Shown piece by piece: positions 15,215 to 22,898 of a DNA stretch of 24,032 nucleotides. The stretch lies in the NCBI GenBank assembly GCA_964483805.1, contig CAZADH010000068.1:1-24032 (forward strand), read 5' to 3'. Position 1 is the first letter of the stretch, and each line of letters begins with the position of its first letter. Source of the stretch: CAZADH01 sp964483805. GTDB lineage: Bacteria; Muiribacteriota; Ozemobacteria; Ozemobacterales; Ozemobacteraceae. The notes beneath the pieces were generated by a model. It was not told the DNA's origin. It saw only the letters and a program-made list of their open reading frames with translations, and made no database searches. The translations under genes and the position numbers were made by a program.

Positions 15215-18200
15215 ATGAACGGGTCGCTGCCCCCCGGTGCGCCGCCAGGGGCTGCCGATCCTGCGGCCCGACTCGCCGCCGCCCGCCACGACCTGCTCGA
15301 CCTCGGGTTGCGCAACCCGCTGCTCAATTATCGTCCGCTGCGGACGCGCGGCCTGGTGGTGGCCGACGAGCGCCCGGTCGAAGTCTTTCGCCGCCTTGTT
15401 CGCGACGGCAGTAAGTTTTCGTTTCGACCGCTTCTCGAACCCGAGCCGCCGGCCGGCAGTCCCGGCCAACGATTGGTTGCGCCGGTGTCAATGGCTTCGC
15501 CACCGGAACCCATCGACGCAGTGTCCGAACCCGTGGAGGCGGAAACTCCGAACCCCGGGGCCGATCGACTGGCCCCATTAATGAGGTTGTGTCACGACCC
15601 GGTGGCGTTTGCGCATCGGTTGTTTCCCGACCCGCCCAACGCGCGAACCTTGCTCGGGGCGCCGGCGTCTTGGCGAGCTCCGTTGCTCGTTGCCGTCGGC
15701 GCGGGTGAACCCACCCCGGCGGTGGTTCCGGCAGTGATCGCGGGTTCGGCGGTGGTTCCGGCAGTGATCGCGGCGGGTGGAGCCGACGATGACGCTGCGG
15801 CCGCGGTCATCCTGCCGCTGCCGGACCCTGGAAAATACACCGACTTGCAACTCGACGTGGCGTTGACGCCGCAGCAGTTGCAGACCCGCCTGCTCAACAC
15901 CTGGTCGGCGGCTCGCTCGTTCATCGAAGAGCAGGGCGTCAATGCGTTGTTCCTGGCGCTGGGTATGCTGCATTGGCGCGAGGCCGGCGCCCCGTCGTCG
16001 TCGCCCCTGCGGCGGGCGCCGTTGTTGCTGGTGCCGGTCGAGCTGGTGCGCGCCAGCGTGCGCGAGCGCTTTCAGTTGCGTTACACCGAGGCTGATATCG
16101 AGCTGAACGAGACGCTGGTCGCCAAGCTGAAGACTGAGTTCGCGGTAACGGTTCCGTCAATACCCGATATTGACGATCTCGATCTCGCCATCTGGTTTGC
16201 CGAGGTGGCGCTGGCGATTTCGGGGCACGATGACTGGCGGGTCGACAGCGATTCCGTGGTGCTGGGGTTCTTTTCGTACGGCACCTTCCTGCTGTATCGC
16301 GATCTCGATCCGACGATCTGGCCCGAGGACCGACACCCCGCCGCGCATCCGCTCATCGCGCCGCTGTTGGGCACCGCCACCGCGCCGATGCCCGGATCAC
16401 CGGCCCCGTCGGGGACGGAAGGCAAGGTTGACGCCCCCGAACTGCCGATCGTTCTCGATGCCGACGCCTCGCAGAGCGAGGCGATCGCGCTCGCGAGCAC
16501 GGTCCCGCAACTGGTGGTGCAGGGACCGCCGGGCACCGGCAAATCGCAAATGATTACCAATCTTATTGCCGCCAGCGTTGCCGCCGGTCGCACGGTGTTG
16601 TTCGTGGCCGAGAAGATGGCGGCCCTCGACGTCGTGAAACGGCGGCTGGATCAGACCGGTGTCGGTCAGGCCTGCCTCGAGTTGCACAGCCATAAGACGC
16701 ATAAGAAAGCGGTGTTGGCCGAATTGCAGCGGACGTTGCGCGATGGCAACCCGCCACCGCCCGTCGATGCCGCACACCAGGCCGATCTCGCTGCGGTGCG
16801 CGGGCGGCTCGATGCCGTCGTTGACGGGCTGCATGGTCCGGTGGGAGCGAGCGGCGTCTCGCCGTATCGGGCCATCGGCGAACTGCTCGCGTGGCGTGCC
16901 GAGCATCGGGCCGCCGGCGGCACGACCGAGAGTTTCGCGCGTGAGGCTGCGCGCTATGCCGCCCTCGTGCCGCCCTCGGCGACGACCTGGACCGAAGCCG
17001 AGTTTCGCCGGCGCGTGCATCTGGTCGAGGAGCTCGGGCGTTGTGTGAGCGCTCTTGCGCCGCTCGAAGCGCATCCCTTCTGGGGCGCCCGGCGGGCCGT
17101 GGCGCTGCCCGGTGATGTCGAGCGGTTGGCTGGGTTGCTGGGGGCAACGCAGAAGGCGGTCGACACCCTGGTGCAAACGACCACGGTGCTGGCCGGACGG
17201 CTCGGGCTGGCACCGCCGGCCGGCGTGCACGAAGTCGAGCGACTTCTGCGGGTGGCCGAAGCCTGGTATGCAGCGCCGGATGCCGCCGACGCGCGTATCG
17301 ACGATCCGGCCTGGACGCTGCAAGCGTCGGAAATCTCTTTGCTCCTCAGTGTCGTCGTGCAACTCGATACGTTGCACCGGACGCACGCCACGATGATACG
17401 CCCCGAGGCCTGGGATGCTGCCGACATCGGCGACATTCGCAAAACCATTGCGGCATCGCATGCGTCGCTGTGGCGGTTCGTCAGCCCTGCTTGGTATCGG
17501 GCCGGTGCGCGGTTGGCCGCGTTGTGCCAAGACGCACCCCCGGCCACTCCGATTTTGCAACTGGCCCTGCTCGACGATCTGTTGGCGGCACGGCAGCAGA
17601 TGCGGCGTTTGCAGCCGCTGCTGCCCCTGGCCCGACGTCTCCTGGGTTCGCTGTGGTGTGATGCGCAGAGCGACTGGTCGCGCATCAGCCTGGTCATGGC
17701 CTGTGCCATCGAGCTGCACCGTGCCGTCAATGCGGGCGAGTTGCCGAGCAGCACGGCCGCGTTGTTGCAGCGCGGTCGCGCCCCGTCGTCGTTGGGTGCA
17801 GAAATGGCCGCGGTCGTCACGGCGTTGGCCGAGCATCGACAGCAATGCCATGTATTGACGGCGTTTCTCGAGTTCGATCCGTGGCGGCGGGCGGCGTTGC
17901 GCCGTGAACTGGCACGCGAAGGGCCAACCGCGACGGCGAGCGTGACGGCGAGCGTGACGGCGAGTGCGGGTGAAACCGTGGGTCCGCTGACCATTTTGTT
18001 GTTCGCCGATCTGGCCGCCCAGGTGGCGCTCTGGCGGGAACACGTGCACCGCTTGCCCGAGCTGGCACCGGTCAACGCGGTCGGTCATGCCCTCGAGGCG
18101 GCCGATCTGACCGGCCTGCTCGTGCGGGTCGCCGGCTGGACCGCGATCGGCAGCGACACCCTGCGGGGATCCGGTGCGGCCGACGCCGGGTTGGCGCGCG

Positions 18201-20809
18201 GTTTTGCCCTCGGTTGGTTCCGCCACCTCCTCGATTGCGCCATGGCCGAACGGCCGGCCCTGGCCACCTTTGCGGGAATGCAATATGAAGTATTGCTCGA
18301 TCGTTTTCGCGAACTCGATGTCCGCTCGTTGCAGTTGCAGCGGGCGCAGATCCAGGCGCGACACCGCAGTCGGCTGCCCCAGATCGAGGGCGTGGCGGTG
18401 GGCGGTCAGTTGCGCATTCTCCTGCGCGAGTTCGAGAAGAAGGCCCGGCATCTACCGGTTCGACAATTGTTGTTGCGGGCCGGCAAGGCGGTGCAGGCGA
18501 TCAAGCCGGTGATGATGATGAGCCCGTTGTCGGTCGCCTCGTTCCTCGCGCCCGGCGCCCTCGAGTTCGACCTGGTCGTCTTCGACGAGGCAAGCCAATT
18601 GCGGCCGGTCGAGGCGTTCGGTGCTTTGCTGCGGGCGCGCTCGGCCGTGGTGGTCGGCGATAGCCGGCAGTTGCCGCCGACCAGTTTCTTCGAGAAACTC
18701 GGCGCCGGCGCCGACAACGACGACAGCGACGAGGTCGGCACCCGCGATGTCGAGAGCATTCTGGGCCTGTTTGCCGCGTCTGGCGCGCCGCAGCGGTGGT
18801 TGCGGTGGCACTACCGCAGTCGCCACGAGTCGCTGATCGCTCTGGCCAACCGTGAGTTCTACGATGACCGCCTCGTCGTCTTCCCGAGCCCTGACGCCGG
18901 CACCACCGAGCGGGGATTGGCGTTCCGCCACCTGCCGCATGCGCTCTACGACCGTGGCCGTTCGCGCACCAACCCGCGCGAGGCGGCGGCCGTCGCGCAG
19001 TCGGTCATCGAGCACGCGCGCCGGCATCCCGGGCTGACCCTCGGGGTGGCCGCATTCAGCGTGGCGCAGCAGCAGGCTGTGCTCGAGCAGCTCGAGATGC
19101 AGCGGGCCCACAATCCCGACACCGAGCCGTATTTCGCCGCGCATGCCCACGAGCCGTTCTTCGTGAAGAACCTCGAGAACGTGCAGGGCGACGAGCGCGA
19201 CGTGATCTTTATCAGCATCGGTTACGGGCGCACCGCGCCGGGTGGCCCGGTGGTGCACGACTTCGGGCCGCTGAACCGCGACGGCGGCGAGCGCCGGCTC
19301 AACGTGTTGATCACGCGCGCACGGTATCGCTGCGTCGTGCACGCCAACTTCACCGACGACGATCTCGACCTGGGTCGGAGCAACGCCCGCGGCGTGGCTG
19401 CGCTCAAGGCGTTTCTGGCCTATGCGCGGACCGGTCAACTGGCGCCGCGGGGCCACGGGGCACTGCGCACATCCTGTGCGGGCGAGACCACGCGAGTCGC
19501 CGGTGCTTCCCTACCGAACGATGGTTCGCGGGCCGATCCGCTGGTCGAGCAGGTGCGCACGGCGATGGCGGCGCGCGGCGTGACGCTCGCCGATCCCGCA
19601 CTCGTGCAGCGGGGTGCCCATTGCGGAGTGGTGCGCCGGGGGTTCGCTCCCGACCTGGTGCTTGCCGATCCGGATGCGCCGCAACGCAGCATTCTCGGCG
19701 TGTTTGCCGATGGTCCGGACTACCGTGCGACCGGCCCGGCCCGCGACCGCGACCGCTTGCGCGACCGCCAACTGGCCGACCTGGGATGGCGCACCGTGCG
19801 GGTCTGGAGTCTCGACTGGTTCCGCGATGCCGAGGCCGCGGGCGAGCGCTTGTTGAAGGCGGTGCAGGCGGCACATGTCGCCAATGTTGCTGCCACTGCG
19901 GTTGCGGCAGCGGCCGATGAGGCGCTGGTGGAGCCGCAGATCGGCGCAGATGCGCAGACAGGCACGGCGACAGATTCGGATACGGCGACAACGACAGCGG
20001 TGGCAGCACCTGGACCCGCACGCATCGGCACGGTGTCGGTGACCGCACCGGCACCGGCCCTGGTCACCGCCAACGGGCAAACCGCAGGGCCGAGTTTGGA
20101 CAATGTGCGCGGAGGGCAATTGCCGCCCCGTGCCGCGAACGGCGGTGCCAACGATCGGTCAGGCGACACGACTGCATCGCAACCGACCGTCGATGTCACT
20201 GTATCGACAAGAATTGACAAAGCAAACCCTGCCGCTTCGGCACAGAACGGCAACGGCCGGGTCACGGTCCCCTATGTCGTGGTGGTTCCGGCGTTGTCGG
20301 CGACGCCGACGACCCTGCCCAAGATGCCGGCGGCCCGCCTGGCGGCGGCGGTGCTCGCTGTGGTCGACGGGGAAGGGCCGGTGCACGTGGGCGACGTGGC
20401 GCGGCGGTTGATCGCCGCTGTTGGCGGCAAACGCGTGGGCACGCGGCAACAACAAGCGATCGATGCGGTGATCAACGATCTCGTTGAAGCGGGGCGGGTG
20501 GGGCGGCGCGGCAATTTCCTGTGGCGCGTCGGCATGACCAGGGCACCGGTGCGCGACCGGCGCGACCTTCCCGACCGGCGCGTCGAGTGGATCGCCCCCG
20601 AGGAACTCGCCGAGGCGATTCGCCACGTGATCGCCGTGTCGTGCGGCGCCGCGCCAGCCGAGGTGGCGCCGGCGGTGGCTCGTCTGCTCGGGTTCGCCCG
20701 GGCCACCGAGGATCTGCGGGCGCGGGTCGATCAGGTCGTCGGCGATCTGGTGGGGGCCGGGACGCTGGCCCTCCAGGCCGGATGCGTCGTCGAGGCCGCC
20801 AGTCGGTAG
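15215..20809 (+). CDS. Giant DUF4011/SF1 helicase with degenerate Vsr-like nuclease and DUF3320 regions
   Basis: About 1864 residues, acting on nucleic acid in the cytoplasm. The N-terminal DUF4011-type segment contains ARHDLLDLGLRNPLLNY. Superfamily 1 helicase motifs follow: Walker A GPPGTGKS (437-444), Walker B DEASQ (1124-1128), GDSRQLPPTS (1148-1157), WHYRSRHE (1198-1205), VQGDERD (1323-1329) and LNVLITRAR (1362-1370). The roughly 680 residues between Walker A and B are typical of this family. A Vsr/MTES_1575-like nuclease domain spans about 1438-1555, with PDLVL (Asp1480), ADG (Asp1499) and LGWRTVRVWSLDWF; the usual glutamate in this motif appears replaced by Phe. An Ala/Thr-rich linker leads to a C-terminal DUF3320-like region. 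The ATG at 15215 was preferred over a GTG at 15191. Relatives occur in genome-defence contexts, but also elsewhere; a defence role is inference. Confidence 0.93.
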   Translation: MNGSLPPGAPPGAADPAARLAAARHDLLDLGLRNPLLNYRPLRTRGLVVADERPVEVFRRLVRDGSKFSFRPLLEPEPPAGSPGQRLVAPVSMASPPEPIDAVSEPVEAETPNPGADRLAPLMRLCHDPVAFAHRLFPDPPNARTLLGAPASWRAPLLVAVGAGEPTPAVVPAVIAGSAVVPAVIAAGGADDDAAAAVILPLPDPGKYTDLQLDVALTPQQLQTRLLNTWSAARSFIEEQGVNALFLALGMLHWREAGAPSSSPLRRAPLLLVPVELVRASVRERFQLRYTEADIELNETLVAKLKTEFAVTVPSIPDIDDLDLAIWFAEVALAISGHDDWRVDSDSVVLGFFSYGTFLLYRDLDPTIWPEDRHPAAHPLIAPLLGTATAPMPGSPAPSGTEGKVDAPELPIVLDADASQSEAIALASTVPQLVVQGPPGTGKSQMITNLIAASVAAGRTVLFVAEKMAALDVVKRRLDQTGVGQACLELHSHKTHKKAVLAELQRTLRDGNPPPPVDAAHQADLAAVRGRLDAVVDGLHGPVGASGVSPYRAIGELLAWRAEHRAAGGTTESFAREAARYAALVPPSATTWTEAEFRRRVHLVEELGRCVSALAPLEAHPFWGARRAVALPGDVERLAGLLGATQKAVDTLVQTTTVLAGRLGLAPPAGVHEVERLLRVAEAWYAAPDAADARIDDPAWTLQASEISLLLSVVVQLDTLHRTHATMIRPEAWDAADIGDIRKTIAASHASLWRFVSPAWYRAGARLAALCQDAPPATPILQLALLDDLLAARQQMRRLQPLLPLARRLLGSLWCDAQSDWSRISLVMACAIELHRAVNAGELPSSTAALLQRGRAPSSLGAEMAAVVTALAEHRQQCHVLTAFLEFDPWRRAALRRELAREGPTATASVTASVTASAGETVGPLTILLFADLAAQVALWREHVHRLPELAPVNAVGHALEAADLTGLLVRVAGWTAIGSDTLRGSGAADAGLARGFALGWFRHLLDCAMAERPALATFAGMQYEVLLDRFRELDVRSLQLQRAQIQARHRSRLPQIEGVAVGGQLRILLREFEKKARHLPVRQLLLRAGKAVQAIKPVMMMSPLSVASFLAPGALEFDLVVFDEASQLRPVEAFGALLRARSAVVVGDSRQLPPTSFFEKLGAGADNDDSDEVGTRDVESILGLFAASGAPQRWLRWHYRSRHESLIALANREFYDDRLVVFPSPDAGTTERGLAFRHLPHALYDRGRSRTNPREAAAVAQSVIEHARRHPGLTLGVAAFSVAQQQAVLEQLEMQRAHNPDTEPYFAAHAHEPFFVKNLENVQGDERDVIFISIGYGRTAPGGPVVHDFGPLNRDGGERRLNVLITRARYRCVVHANFTDDDLDLGRSNARGVAALKAFLAYARTGQLAPRGHGALRTSCAGETTRVAGASLPNDGSRADPLVEQVRTAMAARGVTLADPALVQRGAHCGVVRRGFAPDLVLADPDAPQRSILGVFADGPDYRATGPARDRDRLRDRQLADLGWRTVRVWSLDWFRDAEAAGERLLKAVQAAHVANVAATAVAAAADEALVEPQIGADAQTGTATDSDTATTTAVAAPGPARIGTVSVTAPAPALVTANGQTAGPSLDNVRGGQLPPRAANGGANDRSGDTTASQPTVDVTVSTRIDKANPAASAQNGNGRVTVPYVVVVPALSATPTTLPKMPAARLAAAVLAVVDGEGPVHVGDVARRLIAAVGGKRVGTRQQQAIDAVINDLVEAGRVGRRGNFLWRVGMTRAPVRDRRDLPDRRVEWIAPEELAEAIRHVIAVSCGAAPAEVAPAVARLLGFARATEDLRARVDQVVGDLVGAGTLALQAGCVVEAASR
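15718..15773 (+). repeat. 30-nt tandem duplication in the helicase gene
   Basis: Two identical 26-nt copies (15718-15743 and 15748-15773) with a 30-nt period encode VVPAVIA twice in a Gly/Ala/Val-rich loop of the N-terminal region. The frame is kept. Confidence 0.85.
17932..17967 (+). repeat. 12-nt tandem repeat in the helicase gene
   Basis: Three copies of a 12-nt unit (GACGGCGAGCGT; the last copy is diverged) encode a TASV-type peptide repeat in the long insert between Walker A and B. Copy number could vary without breaking the frame. Confidence 0.75.
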
Positions 20810-21177
20810 GCCGGACCCGAGCGCAGGGATGCGCGATGTGGGCCGCTGGCGCCCGGATGGCGCAGTGAAAGCGGACCCGCCCGCCCACGATGGGCGCAGT
20901 GGGCGTTTGCCGCCACTTCGCGATTCTGCTGCGGGGCGCAAGGAATGCACCCGTTGCGCCAGCAGCAGACAGACCGAGTCGTCGGTTTTCGCCCCACGTG
21001 CCGCCGATTGCGTGCCTGCGCGATCTGAACACGCGGTGCACTGATGCCTGGAGCGGGGACACGCCGACCGGGGCGTCATGACGAATGAGCAATCTTTTGT
21101 ATTGACAAACCCCCTTGCCGCAGCCGGCAAGGGGGTTGGCTGAAACACCGGAACCTGACCGCCCCGCAGGGCGTCGG
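20810..21177. other. 368-nt gap between convergent genes; no gene seen
   Basis: Both strands were checked for coding and RNA genes and none was convincing. CGCCCAC (20882-20888) can pair with GTGGGCG (20899-20905), followed by TTT, or alternatively CGCCCA with TGGGCG (20891-20896). This could end the helicase transcript. A much stronger hairpin sits at 21108-21137. Confidence 0.5.
21108..21137. terminator. Strong 13-bp hairpin between convergent genes
   Basis: AACCCCCTTGCCG (21108-21120) pairs perfectly with CGGCAAGGGGGTT (21125-21137) across a four-base CAGC loop. It lies 40 nt after the stop of the leftward gene and about 300 nt after the helicase. Neither side has a real T-run, so it could work in both directions or be helped by other factors. 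Confidence 0.65.
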
Positions 21178-21903
21178 TTACTTGGTTTTCTTGGTGTCTT
21201 TCTTGGGTTTCTTATCCGACGGTTTGCGTGGTTTGGTCGGGGTTTTGGCTGAACCGGCGCCCGCGTCACCAGCCGCGGTGTCGTCGTCGATGCCGGCGCC
21301 GTCACCGGCGTCGTCGCCGTCGGTTTCACCCAACTGGTCGGCAATCTGGTTGTGGATCTCGACCGCCGTGGCGATGTCACCGGCGTCGAGGGCCTGCAAG
21401 AACTTGGCGTTGAGCGCCTTGATCGCCTCGACATCGACCTCGGGCTCGACCTCGGCCTCGAAGTCGACCGACGCGAGCTTCGCCAGATTGTTCGCGGCAA
21501 ACGTGTGCTCTTCACCGCGTGTGGCGGCCTCGCCTTCACCGACCTGGTCGGCGAGCACGAGAATGGGCAGATCGGAAGCGAGCTTCGCCGAGGCGGCGAA
21601 CGTCTTGCCGTCGTTCATGATCACCTGCATGTTCAGGGTCGAACCTTGCAGTTTCAGTTGCTCGATGCGGTCGAGCTGATCGTAAGGGATCATCCGGGTT
21701 TGCGTCGCGCCGCTGACCAGAACGGTCAACCCCTCTTCGCCGGCGAGAAAGCCGCCGACGAGAAAGCCGACGTGGGCAACATCGTCGCCGAGATCGAACG
21801 TAATGGGCACTTCGATCTGGGCCACGGCCGCTTGCGGCCCGGCCAGCGCGAGCAAGACACCCAACAGACCAACGAGAATGCGGCAACGCGACAGACGATC
21901 CAT
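21178..21903 (-). CDS. Exported protein with acidic-then-lysine-rich tail, function unknown
   Basis: 241 residues; not recognised. A signal peptide covers about 1-29 (LALAGPQAAVAQ). The middle (about 30-190) has a strand-rich part, VLVSGATQTRMIPYDQLDRI (61-80), then alternating polar helices. Residues 192-213 form an Asp/Gly-rich acidic stretch, followed by a Lys/Pro-rich basic tail (220-241, for example KPSDKKPKKDTKK). The opposite charges side by side suggest a flexible, self-pairing or surface-binding tail. The start at 21903 has GAGG 7 nt upstream; an ATG at 21921 would add six residues. It has no obvious operon partner. Confidence 0.8.
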   Translation of the reverse strand: MDRLSRCRILVGLLGVLLALAGPQAAVAQIEVPITFDLGDDVAHVGFLVGGFLAGEEGLTVLVSGATQTRMIPYDQLDRIEQLKLQGSTLNMQVIMNDGKTFAASAKLASDLPILVLADQVGEGEAATRGEEHTFAANNLAKLASVDFEAEVEPEVDVEAIKALNAKFLQALDAGDIATAVEIHNQIADQLGETDGDDAGDGAGIDDDTAAGDAGAGSAKTPTKPRKPSDKKPKKDTKKTK

Positions 21904-22050
21904 GGTGAAACCTCGTTTCATTGAACCCGGCAGTGGCCTGCGTCGGGCGGTTTGGCCCCGATTCCCGCGGGCGCACCGCCGGAAGGAACCGCGCCCCATG
22001 CTAGCGCACGCCCCGGGCCGGGCGCAACCGTCGGCGATTCTCAGGTCGGT

Positions 22051-22104
22051 TCACACCGCCCACTGCCGCCCACTGCCGCTCATCGCCAGTCACCGCCGGT
22101 CACC
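22051..22104 (+). repeat. 10-nt tandem repeat, about five copies
   Basis: Units of CAC(T/C)GCCGCC type follow one another: 22061-22070, 22071-22080, 22081-22090, 22091-22100, with partial copies at both ends. A 10-nt period is not codon-based and matches about one helical turn. Confidence 0.65.
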
Positions 22105-22555
22105 AGGAGCTATTGTCGAAAGCCCGCGCGCTGGTTTCCAGGGAAGCAAAGACCAAGCGAGCCAAGGGGGCGTGGGGTCCGCAAGAACTGAGGACGCAGG
22201 CGTTCTCCCAGGAAATCGTGTTGCGAGATTCCGAAAAAAATCCACGTCGTCCCCGACACGGCGCCTCCCCCCCGACAGTCGGTTCCTCGTATGATTGCGT
22301 GGGCCGCGACTGTATTAGCGAATGTATCATTCACTTTTCGTTTTCGTCGCGTGTGGGTAACCTGCCGAGTCCCCCCTCGGTCATCAAAGCTCGTACGACC
22401 AGGCCTCGAGCAAGCGCCCCCCGACATAGGCGTCAACACCGATCTTGTCACCGACCTTGGCAACACTTGGAGACAACACTGAACGCGCTTTGGGGGGGGG
22501 ACCCCGCTCCAGGCGCGTGGTGGCGGTGTCATGAAGGCATCAAGGACATCGACTT

Positions 22556-22587
22556 ATCAGAAAGGGGCATCGGTTTCCCCTTCTGAT
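22556..22587 (+). other. Hairpin just upstream of the antitoxin remnant
   Basis: ATCAGAAAGGGG (22556-22567) pairs with CCCCTTCTGAT (22577-22587) with one bulged A and a 9-nt loop; TTTG runs on from the right arm. It may be a terminator of lost upstream sequence or a remnant of an inserted element. Confidence 0.5.
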
Positions 22588-22598
22588 TTGCGATATCG

Positions 22599-22733
22599 AT
22601 GGAATGGCTGCACTTCATTGCTCAGGTCGAGGCTGGTCTGAAAGATGTCGATGCGGGGCGGGTCATTTCGAACGAAGATAGGAAAAAGCGAATCAGACAG
22701 TGGCGGGCCTTTCGCAGTCAGCGCGCCTGCTGA
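22599..22733 (+). pseudogene. Short antitoxin-like fragment (44 residues)
   Basis: The frame begins ATG at 22599 and ends TGA at 22731-22733. The peptide contains FIAQVEAGLKDVDAGRVIS followed by a charged helix ending in IRQW. This matches the C-terminal pattern, GL-x-D-x-x-AGRV-x-x-x-E, common in small type II antitoxins of the ribbon-helix-helix or Phd/RelB kinds. The DNA-binding N-terminus is missing and no toxin gene follows. A stop codon (TGA at 22584-22586) closes the frame just upstream, with no ribosome site. It is best read as a broken antitoxin gene left beside a REP-like element; an intact mini-protein is less likely. Confidence 0.5.
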
Positions 22734-22765
22734 GGTTGTGAACCCACCGCCGATGGGCCTTGGGT

Positions 22766-22826
22766 AATCGGGGACGCATGGCAATCGGGGACGCATACTC
22801 CTGCGTTGAAAGGTATGCGTCCCCGA
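22766..22826. repeat. REP-like palindromic element
   Basis: TCGGGGACGCATAC (22785-22798) and its exact inverse GTATGCGTCCCCGA (22813-22826) form a 14-bp stem with a 14-nt loop. A further direct copy, AATCGGGGACGCAT, lies at 22766-22779. Sequences with a GGGGACGCATAC core are, from general knowledge, common dispersed repeats near REP-associated tyrosine transposases (Y1 family) in many bacteria. No transposase is in the window, so this copy would be non-autonomous. Confidence 0.75.
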
Positions 22827-22869
22827 GTTTTCAAGTTTCGCCCGAGTGTGGGCCCGAGTTGCCGGTCGT

Positions 22870-22888
22870 CCGGGGTTCTTATCCCCGG
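22870..22888 (-). terminator. Small hairpin after the duplicated secreted protein
   Basis: CCGGGG (22870-22875) pairs with CCCCGG (22883-22888) around a 7-nt loop, 10 nt beyond the stop codon at 22899. No T-run follows on the minus strand, so terminator function is uncertain. Confidence 0.35.
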
Positions 22889-22898
22889 CTGCGGCGCG

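Larger units (their letters stand above)
21904..22598. other. 695-nt region without a convincing gene
   Basis: Open frames exist on both strands but show no family signature, no ribosome site and shift in composition from the neighbours. Contents: a 10-nt tandem repeat (22051-22104), a stretch around 22140-22260 with an A7 run, an AT-richer patch near 22300-22350, a G9 run at 22492-22500 and a hairpin at 22556-22587. This looks like decayed accessory DNA. Confidence 0.55.

Noticed and set aside
16397..19456. Long minus-strand frames opposite the helicase gene
   Set aside because: All helicase motifs lie in the plus frame in the proper order. The minus frames are antisense shadows.
20810..21177. 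Possible tRNA or other structured RNA gene after the helicase
   Set aside because: No cloverleaf, T-loop consensus or CCA end was found; the hairpins fit terminators better.
22051..22104. CRISPR-like array
   Set aside because: The repeat unit is only 10 nt and contiguous, with no spacers and no cas genes in the window.
22113..22586. 157-residue plus frame and opposing minus frames in the decayed region
   Set aside because: No ribosome site, no domain pattern, and the frames run across homopolymers and hairpins. A real gene cannot be supported.
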